A DNA stretch of 64,000 nt from Eriocheir sinensis (lineage: Eukaryota > Arthropoda > Malacostraca > Decapoda > Varunidae). The translations under genes and the position numbers were made by a program. Shown here piece after piece: positions 42,331 to 54,824 of this stretch. Location: positions 10,574,234-10,638,233 of the forward strand of contig NC_066531.1 of assembly GCF_024679095.1 (NCBI RefSeq), given 5' to 3'. The notes under the pieces were generated by a model. That model made no database searches. It saw nothing but the letters and a program-made list of their open reading frames with translations, and was not told where the DNA came from. Numbering within the stretch: position 1 is the first letter of the stretch; each line of letters begins with the position of its first letter.

Positions 42331-42470
42331 AAATACTAATACCTTTGGGCACGGTGGAGTGTCCGCTGCCGATAAACTCAGGAAGTCGTTGGTATAGATG
42401 CCAGTCTCGCTGCTTCATCATGCCCTCCGACGGGTCCACAGCGTCTATGTGCCTGTGGGAGCGGCTGTAG

Positions 42471-42516
42471 TAGTTGTAGTAGTAGTAGTAGAAGTTATAG
42501 CAGTAGTAGTAGTTGT
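42471..42516. repeat. imperfect (GTA)n repeat (copy B)
   Basis: Equivalent of 8,228-8,279, two units shorter. Confidence 0.85.
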
Positions 42517-43363
42517 TGGGAATCAGTAAATTTACCCTACCCAACAGTTAGGTCACTCGCAAAGTGAATAACACACCCGTCAGACAATCCCAAACAAACA
42601 AGTGCTTACCAGCATTTAGGTGGTTAAGGTATCCAACAAGCAACTCCAGACAGCCGAACAAATAATAATCCTACCGGATCCGTGTAGTAAAATCTATCTG
42701 TCTCAAATAACTGCTGGGGGCACTTAGCTGAGAAGCGGGTTTCAAAAGATATTGTTGTCTCTGAAGTATCGTTGCCGGGTGTAGTATCCCTCAGTCAGTT
42801 AATAGAAGGCACACTGCGTCGAGTTAATGGGTGGGCTGCAGTGCCTTGGTCTTTACTTTGTGAAGGCCGGTGATGGAGTGAGAAAACCAACCACGTGGGT
42901 CTGTATCGATATTTTGGATTTCTCTCGACTGATGGCGTGGCTTTCCTCTCTGTTTCCATAAGTTAAATTATCCTTGCCCTTTAATTTTAATTCAGCAAGA
43001 ACAATTAGTTACTATTTCGTGACAGGAAACACTTCACTATGGTTATTCCTTTCATGGTACATATGGTGAGTCGTCAGGCAGTGAATAAGTTGATTCTGTC
43101 TCGGTTTGGGAGCCGATGACCGAAGTATTCAAGTACCATCAAGGCTTATTTGAGCTCAGACGATACTCATAGTTGGCTTGAACTCTCGGCCCAAGACTAG
43201 TTCCATAAGGAAATAGTTAATTTGTCTAGTCCCCGGTTAACTGGCCTAATTCCTAACATAGTATAGCCCATCGATTTTAACTTGAGCCCTTGGGCGCGAC
43301 ACAAGATTCCCCACGAGACCGCGCTGGTGCCACATCACTCCATTACTCTCCTCAGAGAGGGGG

Positions 43364-43367
<4 letters not shown>
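42517..43367. other. intron 2 of the METTL27-like gene (copy B)
   Basis: Equivalent of 8,280-9,138; nothing recognised. Confidence 0.35.

Positions 43368-43431
<64 letters not shown>
43368..43431. repeat. (TC)n microsatellite (copy B)
   Basis: About 32 TC units. Confidence 0.95.
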
Positions 43432-43433
<2 letters not shown>

Positions 43434-43611
43434 GCATGGCTGCGCAGGGCGCAAGATTGAGATCTACTTCATTTGTCCATTGCGGCGTAACGTTGAATGA
43501 TGCGGCCTGACGCCTGTTGCCAAGGTCCGTCAGGCAGCAAAGTTGCATCAGCCACGTTGCCAAGTGATATGGAAGGTTTACTGAGTCGTTGTCTTTCCCT
43601 CTAATCCCAGG

Positions 43612-44007
43612 TCAGGTGCCCCAGTCTGCGGGATCTGCGAGAGCAATACCTCTCCAGTGTCGTGATGTACATGGCAATTTTTCCCTTTCCCTAATGCTGG
43701 GTGAAAAGGCGTTCACCCCTGGACATGACGTCATGGGGTATCTGCAGGAGATGGGCATCCTCCATCTCTTGTAGGGTCTCTTTATAGAAAGTTCTTTGTA
43801 TTTCACTAATACATTTTTAAGAAACATTTTATTATATTTTAAACTAGTGCTATATCTGAATGGACCATTTCAAAACTATCTTCCTAATAACTTTTATCAC
43901 CCTTAGATTATTTTAATTATTTGCCTTCCATTTTATTACTCCGGTGCCATATGACCAAGATGTTGCGGCGCCATGAAAGAAACTCTATATCAATCAATCA
44001 ATCAATC
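43612..44007 (+). mobile_element. I-like LINE, 3' fragment (copy B)
   Basis: Equivalent of 9,378-9,776, with the (AATC)n tail at 43,990-44,007. Confidence 0.75.
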
Positions 44008-44402
44008 CCTCTAATCCCAAGCCATTCATAACACCACGCAGTCGTATTATGAATGTATGTAAATTCCATAAATAGATAACTTACAGACTAACAGTGAGAC
44101 AAAACGTCATGCGCAGGTCATCGCTAGATCTGTAAACAATGGGGTTTCCCCGGGCCAAGTCACAGGACTCAATTTTAAGTTAGAGTTGATGGACTATAGT
44201 AATGCCGCTCCTGCCCGCTCCCAGTTCCCACCCAGCGCCCCTGCCTCTACACAAGCTGCTGTAATTTCCAACACATCATCTTCATCTCTTGGCGTTAGAC
44301 TCGTGTTGAGGCTGAGGCACTGGCAGGCAGGAGGGAGTGGACTGGAGGATATTTAAGTATGGTGACCGGACATCTCCCTGTCTGCGGCCCTGCGGCACCC
44401 AC
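44008..44402. other. intron 2 of the METTL27-like gene, 5' part (copy B)
   Basis: Equivalent of 9,777-10,164; nothing recognised. Confidence 0.35.
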
Positions 44403-44627
44403 CTGAAGCCTTCCCGGTGGAGTTCGCGGCCCGCAGCCCGTCCCAGCAGCCACGTCCAGCACCCTGGCCTTGGCTCGCCGCTCCGGGGGTACCCAACGCA
44501 GCGCCTCCTCCAGCGTGATGGCGGGGCCACGGTACCCGCCTTTCCAGATCATCTAAGGGGACGGGGAAGCGGGTGATTACAGGTGGGTACCCCAGGGGCC
44601 GCATCACTTCACTCCCGGACCTCAAGG

Positions 44628-44682
44628 AGTAGTCGCCGGTTTAACGCAAAATCATTCCAGCGATACCCCATGATTCTGCGTA
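44628..44682 (-). mobile_element. short RTE-like C-terminal fragment (copy B)
   Basis: Equivalent of 10,385-10,445 (IMGYRWNDFALNRR on the minus strand). Confidence 0.5.
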
Positions 44683-44698
44683 GGCACTTGGTACCGAA

Positions 44699-44701
<3 letters not shown>

Positions 44702-44780
<79 letters not shown>
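44702..44780. repeat. (TC)n microsatellite at METTL27-like exon 1 (copy B)
   Basis: About 39 TC units against about 25 in copy A; it again directly follows the NYEE codons without a GT. Confidence 0.9.
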
Positions 44781-44783
<3 letters not shown>

Positions 44784-45084
44784 GTAGTTCTCGGACCAAT
44801 CGTTGTAGCCGACCACCATCTCCTCCGGCGTGACCCCCGGCCTGTGGACTTTCGCGATCACCCTCATTGCCACGTCGCCCCGACTGCCGCCCTCAGACAT
44901 TATCCTGCAGCAGGGAAGAGACAGAAGAATCACAGGCAGGGCATGAATACAGTACAGTACAATTCCTTTATACATCCTTTATATATTTACAATGGTAGGT
45001 ACAGTTTTCTAGCCCCGCGCCGCACTCCTCGCTGATTTGCCGGCTGGCTCTCAAGCTCCGCCCACCTCCATGGCAAGTGTGGCC

Positions 45085-45087
<3 letters not shown>

Positions 45088-45139
<52 letters not shown>
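45088..45139. repeat. (TC)n microsatellite (copy B)
   Basis: About 26 TC units, then the GGAAT triplet repeat. Confidence 0.95.
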
Positions 45140-45141
<2 letters not shown>

Positions 45142-45295
45142 AATGGAATGGAATAGACTAAGCAATCACATAGTTAGTGCAGCGACGGTAGCTTGGTTTG
45201 AGTAGACTGGATAGCTACATGGACGAGGATGACAGGTGATAGTGAGGTGTGGGTGCAGTAAGGCTCCCCAGCTTATTGCACGGCCAGCTGAAGTT

Positions 45296-45398
<103 letters not shown>

Positions 45399-45425
45399 AC
45401 TCGTGATCAGGGTGTGATGAATGAA

Positions 45426-45426
<1 letters not shown>

Positions 45427-45483
<57 letters not shown>
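45427..45483. repeat. (CA)n microsatellite (copy B)
   Basis: About 28 CA units. Confidence 0.95.
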
Positions 45484-45485
<2 letters not shown>

Positions 45486-45701
45486 AGGCTTCACGGTCTG
45501 ACCGGGCGGCAGTGTGAGCCCGCTCAGGCCGGATTCTTTCCGGTGACTAGGAGTGGTTACTATCCCCCCTTGAGCAAAGGGGATGGGGTGGGTGGTGTGT
45601 GAGGTCCTGGCAGTCCCCATAGATCGACGATAAGAGCACTTGCTCATGTCAGGAGGTACCTGCTGTTAGCGATTACAGTCAACACGTGATCAGGTCGTGG
45701 T

Positions 45702-45766
<65 letters not shown>

Positions 45767-45935
45767 TACACGTGGCAATTCCTGGCCGGCAATACACCGC
45801 GACGATCTAGCAGCTAGACCGGCTGGGTGCTCTCGGGAAAAGTACCTTCACACGTGGGAGGAGCCGCCGGGAGCATCAAGACGTAAACTGCTAGTAAATG
45901 CAAGGGCATGAATTCACCCCAGACACCCCAAAGGC
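45484..45935 (+). mobile_element. tRNA-related SINE-like segment (copy B)
   Basis: Equivalent of 11,171-11,640, B-box-like GGCAGTGTGAGCCCGC, with a (CA)n run at 45,707-45,765. Confidence 0.35.
45707..45765. repeat. (CA)n microsatellite (copy B)
   Basis: About 29 CA units. Confidence 0.95.
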
Positions 45936-46025
45936 TACTACCATATCTTAAAACCACAATGAGTTTGGTCCATCAGCCTAATATTGTAGAAATACTTTAG
46001 GTAAACAGGTTTTATCATAAGTAGT

Positions 46026-46102
46026 ATTGATTGATTGATTGATTGTTTATTGTTGCATTTAACAACAAAGGAGAAGGGAGGAACATGCCATCCCAACCCC
46101 CA
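46026..46102 (-). mobile_element. solo (AATC)n tail, minus orientation (copy B)
   Basis: Equivalent of 11,722-11,795. Confidence 0.4.
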
Positions 46103-46144
46103 GGTATTACATAGTGTGATTATATAATACCGTTATATAATAAC

Positions 46145-46358
46145 CTTCGATATCTCGCAAAGAGATAAACATTTCCCGCAATGTTGCTGCCACTCTCTCA
46201 AAAGTTGTTTTGCGCAGACTCTGCTTCTTGTACAGCTTATCTTGTGGGTCCCACAAGTGACGATGCTGTCTCACTTCCTCTAGCAATGCCACCTCGGCCT
46301 CCCGGCTCCAAATCTTGTTATCTGCATCTGTCATTTCTTGTTTTATTGGCGCCGACAT
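46145..46358 (-). CDS. MADF-domain protein, first coding exon (copy B)
   Basis: Same 214-bp exon as 11,838-12,051, start ATG at 46,358. Protein differences are N to D (DPQDKLYKK) and Q to R (ATLREMF). No indel occurs in the exon. Confidence 0.6.
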
Positions 46359-46504
46359 GTTGTTTACCTGGCCGCCAGTCGGCAATACAAGACGGACACG
46401 CTCAGCTGCAGAGAACTTGCCGCGAGAAGAGCTCCCAGACCCAGACCCAGACCAAAAATGCTGCCGCGCCTGTATTGCCAGCCGCGAATTGCCAGGTGTA
46501 AAGC

Positions 46505-48290
46505 CGCCTTTAGAGGTGAGGTTCGTGATTTAAATGAGAAGAGATCGCAAGAAGAGGGAGTTTTTTTGGAGAGTAATGGATATGAAAGTGAGAGAGTAGC
46601 TCATAGGGTCGAGAGGAAGAAGGGAATAAAACTAACAGAAAAGGAGAAAGGGTGGAAAGTGACATATACGAATATTAATGGAATAGTTTCATCGTAGATA
46701 GAGTTAACGACTATTTGAGAGACAAAGAACCTGATATTGTGGGGCTGACGGAAACTAAGTTGTGACTCAATTGAGGTGGTGGGGATTGGAGAAGGTGCAA
46801 ACAACATATGGAGGAGAGACAGAAAGATAAAACAGGGAGGAGGTGTGATGTTGATGGTTAAAAAAGGCATTAGGGTGGAGGAGGTAATTGAGGGTGAAGG
46901 CTTGACAGAGGTGTTGAAAGTGAAAATTGTGGGTGCTGAAGGAAGAAGGAGGCATTATGTAGTAGGGTATGTGCCCCCATGAACAAGCGTATGGGGTTGC
47001 GGGAATATAAACAAATGATACAAGAGACGGTGAGTTGCAAGGATGAAATGTTGAGGGCGTGTGAGAGAATACTTATAATGGGTGATTTCAACTGCATGGA
47101 GGTGGAATGGGAGGATTGGGAGACGCAGGGAGCAGACGAGTCGTGGGGAGGAAGACTACTGCAACTGGCAGTGGAACATGTGCTGACTCAGTGGATCAAG
47201 GAACATACCAGATTCGGGAAAGAAGGCGAGGCATCAAGACTAGACCTGGTATATATTTAGTAAGGCTCCGGAAATAATAGAAAATCTTAACGTAGATTGT
47301 CCAATAGCGAAGAGTGACCATAAGGTTCTGGAATTTGAAGTATCAGAAAAGAAAACGATTGACCGAAAAGAAAATCACAAAATTGGGAGAAGCAACTACT
47401 GTGACTTTGTTAGCATGAGAACCTTTTTTGAAAATGCAAATTGGAGTGGGCTGTTCAAAGCCAAGAGAACACAGGATAAGTGGGAGGCGTTTTTAAAGCT
47501 ATATAAGGAAACCGAAAATAGATATGTCCCCAAGGTAGCCAAAAAGGATGTTGGTAAAAAGGAGTGGTTTAACAAGAGATCCGAGATAGTTAGAAAGAGA
47601 AAAGAGGAAGCTTGGAAGGGATGAAGGAGACGAAGAAGAATTAACTCGTGGAACGATTTCAAACAAGCAAGGAATGAATATACAAAGATTAGAAGAGAAG
47701 AAAAAAGGAAATATGAAAAAGATATAATCGACAAGTGAAAAGACCTACCCAAACTATTTTATAGACGTGTGAACGGCAAATTAAAGAACAGAGAAAAAAT
47801 CGATAAACTGAAAATGGATGAAACCAAATATGAGGACCCAGCAAAGATGGCAGAGGTGATGAATAACAGCTTCCATAGAATTTTACAAAAGAAGAATTTG
47901 TACAACCCCGGGCCAGGAAAAGGAAGGGTTATGCAAAAGATTCAGTTAACAGCGCAGGAGGTCAAGAAAGTTTGAACAAATTGGATGTAAGAAAGGCGAC
48001 GGGGCCGGATGGAGTATCAGGGTGGATCTTGAAAGAATGTAGTGATCAAGTTGCAAAGAAACTGCACTCCATAATGAGTGCCTCTCTGAGTGAAGAAAAG
48101 GTACCACAAGATTGGAAGAGAGCAAACATAGTACGGTACTGATTTTTAAGGGAGGCAAGAGAGCGGACCCATTAAATTACAGACCGTTATCACTCACTAG
48201 TGTGGTTGCGAAGATATGTGAGAGACTGGTTAAAACAGGCGGCCGGATTTCTTAGAAAGTGAAAATTATATCAGATTTCCAGTTTCGGTC
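46505..48290 (+). mobile_element. CR1-like LINE fragment: endonuclease plus RT N-terminus (copy B)
   Basis: Equivalent of 12,200-13,990. Copy B keeps a longer open frame around MGDFN to SRLDLVYI (46,979-47,260), but has a private TGA at 47,622-47,624 and a shift near 47,965. Confidence 0.8.
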
Positions 48291-48709
48291 TTCCTCTCCC
48301 TCTGGTTCCCTCCACCATCGAGAAAGAGAGAGAGAGTGCACGTTCACGTGAATGCTGATGAAGGAGCGGAACATCAAAGTCTCGACTCTAGATAATCCGC
48401 CTCGTCTTCTCTCTGGTGTTATTATTTTGTAGTGATATCTTGGTTTAACATGTGTTACATACACATGCTACATTTATTTTCACCTCTTAATTATGGATAA
48501 AGCCTCCCTTACACTTCCTGAATAGCAGTGAACCTCTCCGCCACTCACAGCCGAACACGACGAACATCGTTTATTCACAACAACACTTGAGTAGCACTAC
48601 TACGACGTTGCCGGTTGGAGGGAAGGCTTACCACAGTGGGTACAGGAACTCATTTCCGCAAATGGACCAGGAACATCAACAGCTCTCTCCTCCTGAATTT
48701 TGCAAAATC

Positions 48710-49600
48710 CGGAAAGTTGAGAATTGCGGGTTCCTGGTACCAGAGACCAGAGCTGCACCGCTGGACTTGATATAGCGATGCCGGAGGAGTAGCTGAGGAG
48801 ATAGAACACATTCTCGTAAATACTCGTTGGAGGATCCTTCAGAACTGCAGGGTTTACCGGAGTGCTGCGTTCTTTGCAACTGACCATAGGATTGTTGTTG
48901 CAACACTCAAGCTTCATGTTAGGTCAAAAAGAATCTCGAGATGCAACACTACTGTGTTCCATCTCGAGAGGCTGAGACCTGGCATGTGCTCAGGAAGTAT
49001 GCAGTGACGGTCTCAAATCGGTTCGATGTGCTCAGCACCCTGGAAGACCCTGTAGAACTGTGGAATACCTTCAAACGTAAGACTCTGCAAGATGCCGAGG
49101 AGTGCACTGGAGAGCCCGAGATCTAGGAGTGCCTTTGCCTCGGTGGAGACGTTGGATAATATTGAGGAGAGTCGCGCTGCCAGACTTGCTGGGAAGCGGG
49201 ACCAATACAGGGCTCTGTCGCGTAGGACTAGAGCTCTCCTGAGGAGAGACAAGGAGAGGTATGTCAGGAGTCTCGCTGAGGAAGTCGAGGGCCATTTAAA
49301 TGCGAATGACCCCCGACCTGCTTATCGAGCCGTGAAGATGCTCCGCTCCAAGTCTCCCTCTTATTAGGTGAGCACTATCCGAACAGCTGACGGCTGCCTC
49401 GTGTCTTACATGAATGGGCAGAGGGCACGTTGGGCTGAGAACTTTGAGCAGCTGTACATGGTGGACTCTCCACGTCGGCAGCTTCCAGTTGCTGGGTTAC
49501 AAGTGGTGGATGCTGACCCACCCATTGACAAAAGTTCATCCTCTCTGGTTGAAGTCAAAGAGGCTGTGGCTAAGTTGAGGGGTGGGAAGGCACTTGGCAT
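48710..49600 (+). mobile_element. RTE-like LINE fragment: end of endonuclease and linker (copy B)
   Basis: Equivalent of 14,445-15,352. The segment 49,092-49,367 is open in copy B (RDQYRALSRRTRALLRRDKE) where copy A is shifted. The TAG after SKSPSY is shared. Confidence 0.8.
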
Positions 49601-50019
49601 GCTGTCCGGATCTTCAATCAACCTTAACTTCAGCAACTTCGGTCAAGAGGAGCACCGGGAGGCAGCATGGGCCAAGCAAGTCATACATCACGCCAGCCAC
49701 CATAAATAAAATTAGCTTGCGCCACTAACAGGCTGGAGCCGTCTGTAAGGCCCCTCAAAAAACCCTACCGGCGCTACAGACAGCACAAAAAAGTGTAGCA
49801 AATCTGAGGCATTCCAGTGGAAAACAAGTTCGCGGTCCTCGGCCTGTGTTTCTGGGTGACTGAATGAAATGTTGGGGTCAGCCAGGCGTGGAGATAAATC
49901 TCATCAATGTATGTTAGTCTATCAGATCATGATCTTCGCATTCGCAGATGGCAAGATGTCGGAAATACTGCATGCTAGTTTTTATGAGAGAATGGCCAAA
50001 TTCAGGATGACATTCAAGG
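49601..50019. other. unassigned (copy B)
   Basis: Equivalent of 15,353-15,771. A patch at 49,855-49,980 carries clustered substitutions against copy A, unlike the rest of the unit. Confidence 0.3.
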
Positions 50020-50258
50020 GTTATCACATTTATCTCATTTACCGACATACAAGGGGTATAGGTTATCACATTTATTACATTTACCGACACACAAGGGGTA
50101 TAGGTTATCACATTTATTACATTTACCGACATACAAGGGGTATAGGTTATCTCACCAATCACATTTACCGACGTACAAGGGGTGCAGGTTATCTCACCAA
50201 TCACATTTACCGACGTACAAGGGGTATAGGTTATCTCACCAATCACATTTACCGCCGT
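50020..50258 (+). repeat. 42-bp minisatellite, left block (copy B)
   Basis: About 6 units, same variants as copy A. Confidence 0.9.
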
Positions 50259-50259
50259 A

Positions 50260-51277
50260 CGGGAAGGTGGGGCAAAACAGCACCCTTAAGGTTTCACTCC
50301 AGATTTTGCATCAATTTTGTAGTATATTCAGAGATAGCTAGTGTTTTTGCAATCTTTATTCATCATTAAACAAAATAAACTCTCTTAGGAAGAACTACTT
50401 TGGATCCTCTACTCATGAATTAAAAAAAATAAAATAGCCACAAGTGGACCATTTTGTACAACGGGTGGGGCAAAACGGACCTCACGTATGGGGGAAAATG
50501 GCCCTCATATGGAAATGCTTGGTAACATGCCAAACATACGTTTTGACAGAGAATCACATTAAAAAGATTACTTAACAAAACTAAAATAATCGAGTTCTTA
50601 TTCCATTAGAAAATAATTGCTCTTAGGCTCAGTAGCATGAACAACAATTAGTTCCTATAAACTACTCACAAATGAAAAGTGATATTACCTTCCTGATCAT
50701 CAAGTTCTTATTCCATTACAAAAATAAATGATTTGTGGCTCAATAGCATGAACACCAATGAACTCTCATGAAACTACTCACAAGTGAAAGTGAAATTACC
50801 TTTCTGAACATAAAAGTTCTTAATGCATTACACCAATAATTGTTATTTTGCTCAATAGCATGAACAACATGAACTCACAAACGAAAAGTGACATTACCTT
50901 CCTGAACATAACATTAATATTCATATAAGAGAAACAGAGAACACTTTGTCCTTATCTTTGTTCACTGAAGTTGTGAGTTAGTTAGCAGCAAAAAATAATT
51001 ATTGTTGTTAAGAAGGCCGTTTTGCCCCAAGGGAAATGAAAATGTTAACAACAATCTCAGCGGAACAATGGCGGTGCAGAAAAATGTTTCAGTAGTCAGA
51101 CTCATGCACAGAGTAATACCAAAGAATCATGCAATAACACATGAAATTATGAGTCACAGTATTCCTATAAACACGAGGAGTAAGTCCATGTCATTATCAA
51201 TAGCTGGCAAAAGCTAAAAACACAGAAAACGGGGTGGTCCATATTACCCACCCATGCCATTTTGCCCCACCTCCCCC
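50260..51277. mobile_element. non-autonomous TIR element in the 42-bp minisatellite (copy B)
   Basis: Equivalent of 16,017-17,026 with the cleaner right end TTTTGCCCCACCTCCCCC. An internal GGGTGGGGCAAAACGG at about 50,463 is intact here and deleted in copy A. Confidence 0.6.
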
Positions 51278-51280
51278 GAC

Positions 51281-51917
51281 AAGTGGTGCAGGTTATCTTA
51301 TTTATCACATTTGCTGACATACAAGAGGTGCAGGTTATCTCATTTATCACATTTGCTGACATACAAGAGGTGCAGGTTATCTCATTTATCACATTTACCG
51401 ACATACAAGGGGTGTAGGTTATCTCATTTATCACATTTGCTGACATACAAGAGGTGCAGGTTATCTCATTTATCACATTTGCTGACATACAAGGGGTGCA
51501 GGTTATCTCATTTATCACATTTGCTGACATACAAGAGGTGCAGGTTATCTCATTTATCACATTTACCGACATACAAGGGTGCAGGTTATCTCATTTATCA
51601 CATTTGCTGACATACAAGAGGTGCAGGTTATCTCATTTATCACATTTGCTGACATACAAGAGGTGCAGGTTATCTCATTTATCACATTTGCTGACATACA
51701 AGGGGTGCAGGTTACCTCATTTATCACATTTGCTGACATACAAGAGGTACAGGTTACCTCATTTATCACATTGCTGACATACACGCGGTGCAGGTTATCT
51801 CATTTATCACATTTGCTGACATACAAGAGGTGCAGGTTATCTCATTTATCACATTTGCTGACATACAAGGGGTGCAGGTTACCTCATTTATCACATTTGC
51901 TGACATACAAGTGGTGC
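51281..51917 (+). repeat. 42-bp minisatellite, right block (copy B)
   Basis: About 15 units. Most keep the AGGGGTGC or AGAGGTGC form, so fewer units are one base short than in copy A. Confidence 0.95.
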
Positions 51918-52374
51918 AATCCTTTCACTTTCTTATTCCGGAAACATCAGTACAAACCTCTTGTGCTGCTACGAGGCAACCCACGGAAGTACTTACCAGG
52001 AATCGGTGTTCGGTCCCTCAGGCTGCCCCTCCATCGCTGCGTCAATCTAGGTTACACGCGACAGAACAACTGGTCACATGCGTTCGGAAGAGTATTTAGG
52101 AGCCTCAAAGGGTACGTAATGGTTACACTTACGACAGGGCACGCGCCACTACCGCCGGACTCCTCATATGTGAGCTCCGTCACCTCAGGCAGCCGTGCGC
52201 CACCCTGCAGTGTTGCCAACGGCCGTTGGGGTAGATTCCCTGGGACAAGATTACCCGAGGTCTCCTCAGAATAGTATACTCAGTATGACTTGATTAACGA
52301 TGAGTGAAGGGTATTTGCTTTGGAGACTATTTGAGAAAATATCACCCGCTAAGAGTTAAAAAGTAAAGTTGATT
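51918..52374. other. unassigned (copy B)
   Basis: Equivalent of 17,661-18,110. Confidence 0.25.
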
Positions 52375-52416
52375 ATGGCGGAATTTGAAAACTTTCCATC
52401 GCCTATAGATGACTGA
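52375..52416 (+). CDS. small ORF (13 codons), copy B
   Basis: Identical to 18,113-18,154: MAEFENFPSPIDD then TGA. Confidence 0.2.
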   Translation: MAEFENFPSPIDD

Positions 52417-52869
52417 ACTTCTGTTGGAGAAACAAGCAATGAAACCTACTCGTCCCCGGATCCGATGCGCGTTAACAAACAACGTCGTTGTCTGAGAATT
52501 ACAATGCATTTCTTATACATTTTTATTTTCTTGAAAATGAAGTTTACGAAGATTCAAAACAATTACTTCCTTAAAACGCTGAGCTGCATACACAAAACAA
52601 AGGAAATATTACAAGTGTAAACACAAGATTTACTCATGCCCGTTAAGTGCTTGCTTCGTGCCTACGTGTGGAGCGCTGCCACCACTAGTGGAGGGGTACA
52701 GTGGAAGTGATGCAACATCTTGTCAGGATGACACGACAGTGTAGCGCAAGTCATATGCAACCCTTACCTCCCATAATGGAGGCTCGTTACTCTTCATAAA
52801 TTATTATACCTACCGTTCGTGATTTCTCTCAGTTTAATGAGGACATACAGGTCAGTAGACGGATGATTT

Positions 52870-52870
<1 letters not shown>
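52417..52870. other. unassigned (copy B)
   Basis: Equivalent of 18,155-18,607; no gene supported. Confidence 0.3.

Positions 52871-52943
<73 letters not shown>
52871..52943. repeat. (TC)n microsatellite, expanded only in copy B
   Basis: About 36 TC units where copy A (18,608-18,631) has a short interrupted stretch. Confidence 0.95.
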
Positions 52944-52945
<2 letters not shown>

Positions 52946-53085
52946 CTGCCCACCCCACACGTCAGGTCCGTCGGGTTATCATTTTTTTCCCCGTCCGCTG
53001 CTGATTGTTAATAAAAAACTTGACTTTGGAAATAAGCGAGATACGGTCATTTTCAATTTAGATATGTTTGCTTGAATTACACTGT

Positions 53086-53087
<2 letters not shown>

Positions 53088-53150
<63 letters not shown>
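53088..53150. repeat. (GT)n microsatellite (copy B)
   Basis: About 31 GT units. Confidence 0.95.
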
Positions 53151-53151
<1 letters not shown>

Positions 53152-53192
53152 CTGAGGACTGAATATATTTTTTGGCTCGGAGCTCCTAGTTA

Positions 53193-54240
53193 GGGGGAAG
53201 TGGGGTAAGATGAACCACTTTTTAGATTTTTCGACCTGGGGTCTTCCCTGGTAACGTGACCCTGTCTCTGTCAGTGTTCATTTGAGCAGCTGTCATTTAC
53301 CTTTAACCATAAACAAAATTGATATTCTCCTGATAAGGCTTTCACCTTTTTAAAGCCTTTAAAAAAGAGGATAGTACACATTTTTTATGTATCAATAGTA
53401 CATATATATCCTTTTAACAGAATAAAAAATCCTTTTGAAAATTTAACAAAATGCACTTATGTCCATCAACAGGCCTACGAGAAATTGAATCTTCCCAAGT
53501 CACATGGGAACACAAACCGGTTCGACTTTCGCAGACTACCAGACAAGTTTTTCGGAGCTGGTAGTGTCACCGAAATATCTTTTTTATCGAATGATGCTTC
53601 ATCATTGTGGTCGATTATGAAGGCCTATTTGCTTTCAATGGGCCTGTGTCCCGGGATTATCTTCATGAAAACTCCCTCGATTTCATCACCGTCGAATACA
53701 TCGACTCTTGCGACATATCTTTGTGTTGTTCCCTTCATGCTATGAATGTTCACTCCCACGAAACCGCCTTCCATTAACTCGTCATCCGATATATCGTCAT
53801 CAGAGTCTGTGTAAGTGAATCCATGGTCTCGCATACATCGTCCTCACTATCATCATCCGAAGTGGCATTATAGATGCTGTCTGTCTTGACTTTTGTCTCT
53901 TACCAAACAAATTCTTCACAATTTCTTTATTCGCCTTGGCGGCCTATTTTTCTTCTCTCTCTGCTGCTACTTCATCCCGGACTGGGGTATCAGTCAGTAT
54001 TTTTGTGGCTCTTTTCTTTTCTTTCTTTCTTCTTTATTCCATCGTCGAATGCAGCGGAGGCCCTTTTCATCACATCGAGGGGTACAGGGCCCCGGCCCGT
54101 TTTTCTGATGTACTTTCGCGGCATCTGATATCAAATAGATTACAATGAGGATTAAAAATAATCATTCACACATGATGGGTAAGATGAACTGATGATTCAT
54201 CTTACCCCAAACTTAAAGGTTCATCTTACCCCTCCGCGGC
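53193..54240 (-). mobile_element. pogo-like DNA transposon, internally deleted (copy B)
   Basis: Equivalent of 18,876-19,914. The start codon of the transposase remnant is at 54,124 (minus). The outer inverted block GTTCATCTTACCCC is complete here, four bases longer than in copy A. Same loss of the catalytic core. Confidence 0.65.
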
Positions 54241-54632
54241 CATTTTGAATGAATCGTTTGTAAATATGTTAATACAAACCGTTACCATCGAAAACATGGA
54301 CAGAGGAATTATCAAAAACTAAACTAATCACCAGCAATTTGCAACAAAAGTAAGACTAATACATACCAGAGTAATTGACGATATTCTCAGCTTCCAATAT
54401 ATTACTTTTCAATGGAAGAAACATTTTTTGTTGTAAATTTTTTTCATGTAACATGAAACTTTTGTGGCGGTCGTGACCAACTGTCAAAAGTCGCGTGGTG
54501 GACGCAGACATGTCCCCGAACGGCCAAGAACAGGCAAGAAAGATGCCGAACTTGTTCGCGACACTGGATGACTTGCATATTCGCGCACATTCGTGAGCCA
54601 AAATTCGGCAGTGTATTTGGAGCTAAAGTTTC
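54241..54632. other. unassigned (copy B)
   Basis: Equivalent of 19,915-20,312. Confidence 0.3.
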
Positions 54633-54824
54633 ATGTTGCATGAAAAATTCCTTTGTTATGAATTTGGGACCCACCCTCCCTCCCTTTTTCATCATGGGAT
54701 GATGCGCAAAAACATCAAAAGTGTCCTTGCCACTATGCTGAAGTCAAAGGTGAATGGCCAGTTACAGATTCCGAGAACTTACAATTCATTATTGATGGTG
54801 GCCACCTCTTACACAGTGTAACTT
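54633..54824 (+). pseudogene. XPG/FEN1-like (PIN-like) nuclease ORF, 5' part (copy B)
   Basis: Open frame FLCYEFGTHPPSLFHHGMM, then KNIKSVLATMLKSKVNGQLQ. Two extra bases at about 54,783 shift the frame just before IIDGGHLLHSVTW. Confidence 0.5.

Larger units (their letters stand above)
41682..44900 (-). pseudogene. METTL27: METTL27-like methyltransferase, frameshifted (copy B)
   Basis: Exon equivalents: 1 about 44,781-44,900 (MSEGGSRGDVAMRVIAKVHR); 2 44,403-44,552; 3 42,343-42,452; 4 41,682-41,768. All splice borders are kept. Exon 2 lacks two bases inside motif I (after AAGTGCG), exon 3 lacks one plus two bases, and exon 4 lacks four bases near GGMDEG, plus two more. All three exons are therefore out of frame, while copy A is in frame throughout. 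The losses fall in short homopolymers and GC-rich spots, typical of long-read errors, so this may be a real gene badly called. Confidence 0.6.

Noticed and set aside
46601..46955. Minus-strand ORFs antisense to the CR1-like endonuclease
   Set aside because: Shadow frames of the LINE; the plus-strand frames hold the recognisable GDFN and SDH motifs.
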